Shown one piece after another: positions 36,455 through 44,621 of a DNA stretch of 64,000 bases. Made by a program: the position numbers and the translations under genes. This stretch comes from Pseudonocardiales bacterium (GTDB taxonomy: Bacteria > Actinomycetota > Actinomycetes > Mycobacteriales > Pseudonocardiaceae). The stretch covers positions 1 to 64,000 of the forward strand of contig JAFAPC010000113.1 in NCBI GenBank assembly GCA_019247305.1. The letters run 5' to 3'. The stretch's first letter is position 1; each line of letters starts with the position of its first letter. The notes under the pieces are model-generated. The model ran no database searches. It saw nothing but the letters and a program-made list of their open reading frames with translations, and was not told the DNA's origin.

Positions 36455-36870
36455 GACTCGCAGTCTCCGCAGGGACATTGTCAATTTTGTGCAGCGCCGG
36501 CCAGCGCTCCCGGCTACACAGCGTCGCTCAGTCGCGCTCGATCGTGCACACCTCGTACGGATCCGTGGCGGCGAACGGCATGGGCTACGCGCCAGAGGTC
36601 CGCGGCCGCGGCAAGCCGACCACGTGCGGCGGCGGGTCACCGCCCGGCACCAACCGAGCGATGAGACCCGACATCGGTGATCCTAGTCCATCGACCTCAG
36701 TACTGAGCGCACGCCTCAGGTACGGTTTCGCCGGTATGTCTGACCCGATTTCGCGAGTAGCGCGTTGAGTTGATCTTAATCGGTTTTGTGGATCTTTGAG
36801 TGGGGTGTTGGCGGTGTGAGCGTGGTGGAGGACGGGGTGTCGCCTCGGGTGGCGGGTTCCGGTGGTCGGG

Positions 36871-37050
36871 CCGGTGGTGACCGAAGTCGCTACAGACCGG
36901 ACACCGGCCTACCCTCGAGTGCTCGATGAGCTGCTGCCCACCGCCTGCCACGTCACCGAGCAGGACGCGAACGACCCGATCGAAGCCGATCACGGGCGTC
37001 TGAAAACCCGGCTGCGGCCGATGCGCCGCAACACTGCCCCCCAGGTCTCC
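36871..37050 (+). pseudogene. IS6/IS240-like DDE transposase fragment
   Basis: VVTEVATDRTPAYPRVLDELLPTACHVTEQDANDPIEADHGRLKTRLRPMR. Confidence 0.8.
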
Positions 37051-37156
37051 CGGCCTCCTACGGTTTGCCCCACGTCTCCCACTAAATGGAAGGCCTCTTC
37101 GATAAACCGAAAGAGTGAAGAATATATGACGTTCTGTTGCTAAAAGCACCGCACCC

Positions 37157-37468
37157 TTGATTGACGGCGGGACGGTGACGTTCGTCATCCCGGGCGGTGA
37201 TGCCGTTGAGGAGATGCCGCCGTTTCGCCAGCAGGCCGACCTCGACCCGTCAGTTCTCATCCAGCACCAGGCGGCAGGGAAAGCCTACCATCTGACGTTC
37301 GACCAACTCCAGACCTACCGCACTGCGGAATCCGTGGCCGGTCGGTACGGGATCAGCTTTGTCATCCCCCACTCGACCGAGCTCATCGAGGAGCTACCGG
37401 CGCTGAGAGCGGCCCTCCTCCAGACCCAGGAGGCGGGCACGAAGCCATCTCCTACCGGTAGTCAGTAG
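37157..37468 (+). CDS. small hypothetical protein with internal repeat
   Basis: VTFVIPGGDAVEEMPPFR and ISFVIPHSTELIEELPALR within one 103-aa ORF. Confidence 0.4.
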   Translation: MIDGGTVTFVIPGGDAVEEMPPFRQQADLDPSVLIQHQAAGKAYHLTFDQLQTYRTAESVAGRYGISFVIPHSTELIEELPALRAALLQTQEAGTKPSPTGSQ

Positions 37469-37477
37469 TCCCATCCC

Positions 37478-38245
37478 ATGCGAACCCCCATTAGACCGAT
37501 GCCTTGCACCGGCGATCAGTCCGTCGGCGAGCTGGACGCGCGTCTTCTGCGAGACCGCGACTGGGCGGCTGTGGAGCGGTCGTTCCGCTCGAGTCACCCG
37601 TTCGACTTTGTCGTCCTCGACGACTTCCTTGAGGATGCCGCGAGGAGTTCGCTGCACGCCGAGCTGGTGCAGCACTGAGCTTGGCGGCAGAAGAGCCCCC
37701 TGAGCCCCCATCTCCACAACGACAAGCCCGACTTGCCCGCCATCTCGCTGCTCGCCGAGGAACTTCGAGTCGGGCTGCCCACGATCATCGGAGACCTCGA
37801 CCTCGTCTTCTGGTGGGCGATCATGTACCACCGCAACGTTGGAGGGACGGCCCACTCCGACCACGGTGCCGTCACCTTGAACCTGTGGCTCACGCCGGAC
37901 GCGTGCAACCTCGACCCGTCGAGTGGTGGTCTGGTCCTCCTCGACGTGAAGCGCACAGCGGACATGGCCGTGCATGAGTTCTCAGCCCCGCCGTATTGCG
38001 TCGATTACGCTGAACGGCTCACTCGGGGCGAGCAGCGGGTGGTGCCGTACCGCTGCAATCGGGCGCTTGTGTTCGATTCGAGGACGTTCCATCGTCCCCA
38101 GGCGATGGCATTCGACTCGACCTCCGCGTGGACCTACCGCCTCGGCTTGACGATGACGTTCGACCGCCTCGACGTGGTCCGGGCCAGACTCGCCCAGTAC
38201 TTCGCCGACGATCCGGAGGCAGCGTTCAGGGACGCACGTCCGTGA
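37478..38245 (+). pseudogene. 2-oxoglutarate/Fe(II) oxygenase-like gene interrupted by one in-frame TGA
   Basis: same frame before and after TGA at 37676-37678; HSDHGAVTLNLWLTPD and RALVFDSRTFHRPQ match the His-x-Asp / distal-His cupin pattern. Confidence 0.65.
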
Positions 38246-40092
38246 ACGTATTGTCACTGTCGGACCGGCCCGTGTTGCGGACGGCGCCCGGGCTCGTGGC
38301 CGTCCAGGCCCGGCTCTTTGCCCCCCACGTCCAGGGCAGCGGACGCTGGGTGCTGTTCGACCCGACCACCCGGAGGTCGTTCGCTGCGGTGGGTAAGGAC
38401 GTCGTCCCCGATGTGATCCGTGTCCTGGCCCGGGCAGCCGGCATGGGAGTCTTTGTCCACGAGTTGGACGATCTCCTCGGCCTCGACGGAGCGGAGCAGC
38501 GCGAGCGTCTCTGCCATGCTGGCTTGTTGGTCGAAGCGAGGCCCCCTTCGTCGCGCGTCGCGTCTGGGGCGACCTCTCCGCCGACGTTCGTTTCCCGCTA
38601 CCACGAGGCCAACTTCGACTACCCGTTCCTCGACTACTCCGGGACTGACTGGCGCGAGAAAGATCGCCGTATCATGGCCGCGTACAACTGGGTGCAGCCC
38701 CCGCCGGCCAACGTCGTCGAGCGGCCGGGTCCGATGATTTCGCTCCCTGAGGTCGGCGACGCCGACCTGTTCGCCGAGGGGGAGTTGGAGGAGCGGGGCC
38801 TCGCCACCGTCCTCCGCTACACGTTCGGTCCCCTTGAGGTCCTGTCCGGTGCCTTCAAGGACCATCTGCGGAAGACGAGCCCATCGGGCGGCGCCCGTCA
38901 TCCGACCGAAGGCGTCGTCGTCCTCCTGCGGGCGCTACGGCCGACCGTCCTTGACGCCGGCCACATCGCCGAGACGCTTGCCATCCTCCTTGCTCGCCGG
39001 CAGATGGCCACGGCCGTCGTCCCGCTCCCGGCGTCGGACGCCGCCGACTGGGTGAGCGAGCCGGAGTTCGCGCTCGTGGTCGCCGCCCCGGGTTCCAGGG
39101 GAGTGCCTGGAGCGGCGGCCGCCTCGACCATCGGAGGGCCGGGGGCTTTTTCCGATCGCCGGACGGTGCCCCCCGGGCGAGCGGAAGCGATGCTCACCAA
39201 TCCCTTCGCTTACGTGTCGTTCACGGAGTCCAGCGGCATGGCCGTCGAAATCCCCTGGCCCACGCCGTCCCGGGTGGACCTTGGCCTCGGTGGGTTCCGG
39301 ATCTTATCGCACTGCCAGCCGTCCTCCCGTGGAGATCGGGACACCACCGCGACCGGTGTCCTCGCCGCCATCCCCGAAGCGGGGCCGGCCGAACTGGCCT
39401 CACTGCGCACCTCCGGAGCGCTGCTGGCAGCCGCGCAGGCCCGGTCGCTCTATCGCCAGGCGTCTCCATGGTGCCAGCACGACTGGTACCTCTCGCTGCT
39501 CGCCCACGCAGAGGTACGCGGTCACGCCCCGAAATGTCTCGAAGCGCTCCGTCTCCGAGTCGCCGCGCACCGTGGTGAGACCACTGCATGGGCCATGCTG
39601 CAGCGTCGCACGACGCGTGCCTTCGCCGATCGACCTATCGCCTGGGACACCCTCTGCGACCTCATCAGCGTCCTCGCGCTCCCAGCTCGCCCGACCGTGC
39701 GGGTGCTCGTCTCGGCGCTGGCGGTCGACCAGAGGCGCCCCGCTACCTTTGAGGTACAGAGCGGGTCGAGCGAAGCCGTCGTCGTTTGCGACGGACCTGA
39801 CCGCGGCGCGGTCCAGGAGATCTGCGTCGGCCAGCTCCCTGCCGCCCGGGGAGCGGCCGTTATCTGGCTCCTCGGCCGCGTCGACCCAGTCGACGTGGCG
39901 CGCTACGAGACGGACCTGATCGAGCTCGGACGGATCGGGCAACGGATCTGCCTGCGGGCCACCGAACTCGGTCTCGGCGTGTTCCAGTCACCGGCCGTCG
40001 TCGATCGCGCGCTGCAGCGGACCCTGCCAGTCGGCAACGCCCGACTGTTCGTGACCTACGCCTTCACCGTCGGGCATCCAGAGCGCGGATGA
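38242..40092 (+). CDS. large SagB/nitroreductase-like protein
   Basis: LRKTSPSGGARHPTEGVVVLLRA resembles SagB-type FMN oxidoreductases; second nitroreductase-like segment MLQRRTTRAFADRPIAWDTLCDLISVL. Confidence 0.65.
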   Translation: MNVLSLSDRPVLRTAPGLVAVQARLFAPHVQGSGRWVLFDPTTRRSFAAVGKDVVPDVIRVLARAAGMGVFVHELDDLLGLDGAEQRERLCHAGLLVEARPPSSRVASGATSPPTFVSRYHEANFDYPFLDYSGTDWREKDRRIMAAYNWVQPPPANVVERPGPMISLPEVGDADLFAEGELEERGLATVLRYTFGPLEVLSGAFKDHLRKTSPSGGARHPTEGVVVLLRALRPTVLDAGHIAETLAILLARRQMATAVVPLPASDAADWVSEPEFALVVAAPGSRGVPGAAAASTIGGPGAFSDRRTVPPGRAEAMLTNPFAYVSFTESSGMAVEIPWPTPSRVDLGLGGFRILSHCQPSSRGDRDTTATGVLAAIPEAGPAELASLRTSGALLAAAQARSLYRQASPWCQHDWYLSLLAHAEVRGHAPKCLEALRLRVAAHRGETTAWAMLQRRTTRAFADRPIAWDTLCDLISVLALPARPTVRVLVSALAVDQRRPATFEVQSGSSEAVVVCDGPDRGAVQEICVGQLPAARGAAVIWLLGRVDPVDVARYETDLIELGRIGQRICLRATELGLGVFQSPAVVDRALQRTLPVGNARLFVTYAFTVGHPERG

Positions 40093-40277
40093 ACCAGGCG
40101 AACCTCATTTGGGACGGCGATCCCGAGAGTCAAAGGCTTGAACAGGACGCCTTCTTCGCCCACGGCTGGCGCGTGTATTCGCTGGCAGACGAGCGTTACC
40201 TGTGGGAGCCGACGTCAGAGTGCTTAATCCGGCAGTGTTGCGTTGATGGAAAGCGGGCAGGGGCCTTGGTGTCATAG
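40089..40277 (+). pseudogene. N-terminal fragment of an HprK-like protein
   Basis: FFAHGWRVYSLADERYLWEPTSECLIR aligns with HGWRYFRLDEETFLFDERSEYLAR of the 32.4-kb gene; then truncated. Confidence 0.5.
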
Positions 40278-40296
40278 GGTGAGTGCATCCCCGGAC

Positions 40297-40790
40297 ACTG
40301 AACGCGGCCATGAGCTGACTCGCGACGTGCACGCCACCATCAAGAAGGTCACGGACGACATGTCCGGCCAGTTCGCCTTCAACACGGCAATCGCGGCGCT
40401 CATGAAGCTGAACAACAGCTGCAGTAAAACGATTCAGGAAGGTATTTCACGCGACGAGATCACCTTTGCGCTGCAAAATATCGCGTCGCTCTTGTTTCCC
40501 TTTGCGCCACACGTCGCCAGCGAAGTCTACTACCTCCTGACGGGAAAGTATGTCTGGCAGCGCCGTGGCCAGTGGCCGATGAAGCCTGGCTGCAGGTCGA
40601 CACGGTGGAGCTGATGCTGCAGATCAACGCCAAGAACCGCGGCCGGCTGGTGGTACCCTCCGCAGCGTCCACAGACGATATCCGCGCCGCCGCACTGAGC
40701 ACCGACGCCGTCCAGGACGCACTAGGCACCGGCACCATCCGCCAGGTCATCGTCGTGCCGGACCGCCTGGTTAATGTCGTTGTTAGTTGA
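40297..40790 (+). pseudogene. C-terminal remnant of a second, distinct leucyl-tRNA synthetase (frameshifted)
   Basis: ELTRDVHATIKKVTDDMSGQFAFNTAIAALMKL...LLFPFAPHVASEVYYLL then, in another frame, LMLQINAKNRGRLVVPSAASTDDIRAAAL...VIVVPDRLVNVVV. Confidence 0.8.
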
Positions 40791-40942
40791 CTCAGCGAGA
40801 AAAATAGCGGGCCACCGCCCGCGGTGGTGTGGTTGCTGTGGGTGACCGGCGAGGGCGTACTCTGCGACCGCCGGTGGCGTCCAGCAGAGACCGTCCACCC
40901 GTTAGAGGTGTATTTGCGAGGGGGTATGTCGTTCTTTACACC

Positions 40943-41821
40943 ATGAGGAATCATAGGGTAAGCGTCCCGCCGAGGCCTCCCGACCCGTCGTTCCTCCCAG
41001 GTTCGGTGTGGTGGATCGAGGTGTCGAGCACTGACCTTGCGCGCAGCCGAAACTTTTATACCCGGTTGTTCGGCTGGACCTACCAGAGCGACCGGGGCCC
41101 CGGCCGCGGGCGGCACCTTACCGCGCGGCCTGCGGGTCGGCCGGTGGCGGGCCTGGCGGGTGTCGCGGTGCCGGAGGGGCAATCGGTGGCGTGGAGGTTG
41201 TATCTGGCCAGCGCCAATATTGAGCACACCGCCCAGATCGTCACTCGCTGCGGCGGGCGGGTGCTGCAGGGGCCGGGGGATGCTCCCGGGCCAGGCCGGG
41301 CGCTCATCGGGCAGGACCCGACCGGCGCTGTGGTCGGTTTCTGGCAGCCTGCGGCGCCGAGGAGGCTGCGCACCACAGCCCCCGGGTCGCTGGCCTGGGC
41401 GGAGTTGAACACCTGGGACGGTCCGCGGGCTGATGCGTTCTTCGCGACGGTGTTGGGCTACCACCAGCAGCAGATCGGGGACGGCGCCCTGGTGGACTAC
41501 ACCGTCTGGTCCCGGGGTGGGCGCACGATGCTGGGCAGGCTCCAGATGAACGAGGACTGGGCCTTCCCCGACGACGATGCGCACTGGATGCTGTACTTCG
41601 CGGTGGATCCGCGGACCGGCACCGACGCTACGGTCGAGCGGGTCCTGCAGCTGGGCGGGCAGGTGGACTTTGATCCCTACGACAGCGAGTTGGGCCGCAT
41701 CGCGCGGGTCGCCGACCCCTGCGGGGCGGCTTTCGCGCTGATCGATCCCACTCAGCGGCTAGACCCACCCATCGACCTCCCCCCGGGGCCATCCCGAGTG
41801 GACGACCCCTACGACGACTGA
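40943..41821 (+). CDS. VOC-family (glyoxalase-like) protein, two repeats
   Basis: GSVWWIEVSSTDLARSRNFYTRLFGWTY...AWAELNTWDGPRADAFFATVLGY. Confidence 0.85.
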   Translation: MRNHRVSVPPRPPDPSFLPGSVWWIEVSSTDLARSRNFYTRLFGWTYQSDRGPGRGRHLTARPAGRPVAGLAGVAVPEGQSVAWRLYLASANIEHTAQIVTRCGGRVLQGPGDAPGPGRALIGQDPTGAVVGFWQPAAPRRLRTTAPGSLAWAELNTWDGPRADAFFATVLGYHQQQIGDGALVDYTVWSRGGRTMLGRLQMNEDWAFPDDDAHWMLYFAVDPRTGTDATVERVLQLGGQVDFDPYDSELGRIARVADPCGAAFALIDPTQRLDPPIDLPPGPSRVDDPYDD

Positions 41822-41834
41822 CCGTAACGATCAG

Positions 41835-41969
41835 GTGCGCACCACCACGGGCGAGCATTACTTCTTGGAGGCCAACGCCAACGGCGAGTGGGGGTGGCTC
41901 ACCGATGCCCTCGATCTGCCCATCGCCGCGGCGATCGCCGAGTTGCTGCTGGGCGAGGGCGCGCCGTGA
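41835..41969 (+). pseudogene. C-terminal remnant of a graspetide ATP-grasp ligase
   Basis: HYFLEANANGEWGWLTDALDLPIAAAIAELL resembles EWIMFECNPFGAYGWLEDALDLPITSALADLL of the intact gene. Confidence 0.8.
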
Positions 41970-43141
41970 CAAGCGCGGGCCCGCTGGTGACTGACACCGA
42001 GTGGCGAGCTCACGCTGCGGCGTTGGCCGCCACCGTAGCGGAGGCGCTCGCCGACTCTGAGTGGACGCAGGCGTTCGCTGTGGTGCCCCGCCACGTCTTC
42101 GTCCCCCGTTTTTTCCGCCGCGACGCCGCCGGAGAACTGGTCGCGATCGAGGGCAGCAACCCAGCGCAACGGGCCCAGTGGCTGGCAGAGGTGTACTCCG
42201 ATACCGCGTTGACCACCCAACTCGGGCAGATTGATCCCGGCAGCACCCTGCGCCCGCTGACCATCTCGGCCAGCTCCTCCACCCAACCCACCCTGATGGC
42301 CCGGATGCTCACCGACCTGGACGCTCACCCCAGCCACCGGGTGTTGGAGATCGGTACCGGCACTGGCTATAACGCCGCCCTCCTCTGCCACCGTCTCCAC
42401 GATGGCCACGTCCACTCAGTCGACATCCACCCCGACCTCATCAGGACCGCGCAGACCCGGTTGGCCAGCCTGGGGTACCAGCCGCGCTTGGGCTGCCGCG
42501 ACGGGGCCCACGGATGGGTCGAGCACGCCCCCTACGACCGGATCATCGCCACCTGTGGGATCTCCACCGTCCCGTATGCCTGGGTCGCCCAGACCCGGCC
42601 CGGTGGGCTGATCCTCACCGAGGCACTCGCCGGGGGCCACGGCATGCTGGCTCGGCTCACCGTCGCCACCGACGGCACCGCCTGCGGGCCTTTCCTGAAC
42701 TACCCTGGCCTGTTCATGGCCCTGCGACGCACACCCCATCGGATCACCCGGCCCGCTGAGCTCATACCCGAGCAGCTACACGGTGCCCGCCACGCCCCCA
42801 CCACGCTGGACCCCGCAGTGCTGGCCGAACCGGCGTTCGCCTTCTTCTGCCAGCTACACCTGGGCTCCGGCCGCAGCCACCACTACGTCGTCGAGGGCAC
42901 CACCACGGCCACTGTGGTCGCCCCCGACGGTTCCTGGGCCCAGACCACCAGCGGCACCCACGGTGTGCTTGTCACCTTCGACGGCACCCACAACCCCTGG
43001 CACACCGTCGAAACCGCCCACCACATCTGGACCCAGCTCGGCCGACCCCCACCCTGCGCACTCGGGCTGACCGTCACTCCCCACACTCAATACGTGTGGT
43101 GCCAACACCCCGACAGCACCTGGACTCACCCCCTGACCTGA
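41966..43141 (+). CDS. PIMT-like methyltransferase of ATP-grasp peptide system, copy 1
   Basis: GTG start overlapping ATP-grasp remnant stop; SSSTQPTLMARML...HRVLEIGTGTGYNAALLCHRL...APYDRIIATCGI. Confidence 0.88.
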   Translation: MTSAGPLVTDTEWRAHAAALAATVAEALADSEWTQAFAVVPRHVFVPRFFRRDAAGELVAIEGSNPAQRAQWLAEVYSDTALTTQLGQIDPGSTLRPLTISASSSTQPTLMARMLTDLDAHPSHRVLEIGTGTGYNAALLCHRLHDGHVHSVDIHPDLIRTAQTRLASLGYQPRLGCRDGAHGWVEHAPYDRIIATCGISTVPYAWVAQTRPGGLILTEALAGGHGMLARLTVATDGTACGPFLNYPGLFMALRRTPHRITRPAELIPEQLHGARHAPTTLDPAVLAEPAFAFFCQLHLGSGRSHHYVVEGTTTATVVAPDGSWAQTTSGTHGVLVTFDGTHNPWHTVETAHHIWTQLGRPPPCALGLTVTPHTQYVWCQHPDSTWTHPLT

Positions 43142-43249
43142 CAGTCCCGCCGGGAGGCCTCCTGGTGAACAGCCGGCTGCGGTGTGTTGCTTGCTGGGAC
43201 AGCGGCACGGCACGATGCGGGGGATGGCCTGATAGCCAGAGGAGATCCG

Positions 43250-43615
43250 ATGTCCGAGTACCCCGCCCCGCTGTGGCGTGACCCGTTGTTCAGTCCCGGC
43301 GATCGGTTCCCGCTCGGCCCGCCGCGCGGGATCCTGGAGGACTGTCAGGAAGCGCCGAGCGGTCCGGCCACCCGCCCGTTCTCGCTGCGCCACCTGGTGC
43401 CCGGCGCGCGGCTGGACACCCCGCCGACCCGGCGCTACACCTACTGCCACGAGCGGCAGATCGCGCTGGTGTACGACGAGGACGGCTCGCTGGTCCCGCT
43501 GCTGCGGCACACCAAGCCCGGCGTCACTCCACCGGACACGTCCTACGTCACCGACGCGGACCCGAACAATCCTCCTCCGGAGGAGATGATGCCTCCGGAC
43601 TACCAGACCGATTAG
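43250..43615 (+). CDS. tgmA: putative graspetide (ATP-grasp target) precursor peptide
   Basis: FPLGPPRGILEDC...YTYCHERQIALVYDEDGSLVPLLRHTKPG followed by Asp/Glu/Pro/Thr-rich tail TDADPNNPPPEEMMPPDYQTD; directly upstream of ATP-grasp. Confidence 0.85.
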   Translation: MSEYPAPLWRDPLFSPGDRFPLGPPRGILEDCQEAPSGPATRPFSLRHLVPGARLDTPPTRRYTYCHERQIALVYDEDGSLVPLLRHTKPGVTPPDTSYVTDADPNNPPPEEMMPPDYQTD

Positions 43616-43616
43616 G

Positions 43617-44621
43617 ATGACCGTCCTGGTGCTCGCTCGAGAGGTCGATCCGTCGGCGGACCGGCTTGTCGAGGAGCTGGGCAGGCGTGGGGTACCGGTG
43701 TTCCGCACCGACCTGGTGGCCTTCCCGCAAGCGCTGACGCTGGATGCCTGGCTGGGTGTGGACGGCTGGGACGGCGTGCTGGCCACGCCGCACCGCGAAG
43801 TGCGCCTGAGCGAGATCCGCTCGGTGTGGTACCGCCACCCCTCGCACTTCGAGTTCCCGGAGGGCTTGTCCGCACCAGAGCGGCGGCACGCCGCCGCGGA
43901 GGCCCGATGCGGGTTCGCTGGGGTACTGTCCAGTTTGGACGGGGTGGTGTGGGTGAATTATCCCTCGCGGGAGTCCGATGCTCTCAAGCCACGGCAGTTG
44001 CACGTGGCCCGCCGCTGTGGGCTGCGGGTGCCCGACTCGGTGGTGACTAACAAACCGGAAGGGGTACGCAAGTTCGCCCGCCATGTTGGCGAGCCGCTAG
44101 CCGGCAAGGCCCTGGCCAGGGCGTTGCTGGTCGAGTCGGGCCAGATCCAGATCGCCTACACCCGCCGCCTTGAGCCGGCCGAGCTGGACGATCTGGCCGG
44201 GATCGAGACCACCCTGCATTTCTTCCAGCCGTTTGTCGCGAAGGCCTGGGAAGCTAGAGTGACCGTGGTCGGCGAGCGGATCTTTGCAGTGGCGATCCAC
44301 GCCGGCTCGGAAGCCGCCCGGGTGGACTGGAGATCGGACTACGACAGCCTCGACTACGAGATTGTCGAGCCACCCGAGCCCGTTGTCACCGGCATCCAAC
44401 GGTTCATGCGGGCTTTCGGGTTGTCGTTCGGTGCGTTTGACTTCGCGGTGACTCCCGATCATGAGTGGATCATGTTTGAGTGCAATCCCTTCGGCGCCTA
44501 TGGCTGGCTGGAGGACGCGCTGGACCTACCCATCACCTCGGCATTAGCCGACTTGCTCACGAACGGAGCCGTGGCATGCCGTCCTACCCCACCGACCTCA
44601 ACCCCAGCGAGCAGCGCTTAG
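43617..44621 (+). CDS. tgmB: ATP-grasp RiPP maturase
   Basis: SVWYRHPSHFEFPEGL...QPFVAKAWEARVTVVGERIFAVAIHAGS...FDFAVTPDHEWIMFECNPFGAYGWLEDAL. Confidence 0.9.
   Translation: MTVLVLAREVDPSADRLVEELGRRGVPVFRTDLVAFPQALTLDAWLGVDGWDGVLATPHREVRLSEIRSVWYRHPSHFEFPEGLSAPERRHAAAEARCGFAGVLSSLDGVVWVNYPSRESDALKPRQLHVARRCGLRVPDSVVTNKPEGVRKFARHVGEPLAGKALARALLVESGQIQIAYTRRLEPAELDDLAGIETTLHFFQPFVAKAWEARVTVVGERIFAVAIHAGSEAARVDWRSDYDSLDYEIVEPPEPVVTGIQRFMRAFGLSFGAFDFAVTPDHEWIMFECNPFGAYGWLEDALDLPITSALADLLTNGAVACRPTPPTSTPASSA

Noticed and set aside
37676-37678. In-frame TGA as selenocysteine
   Set aside because: No SECIS-like support visible, oxygenase family not known to use Sec, neighbourhood is full of decaying genes; nonsense mutation is simpler.
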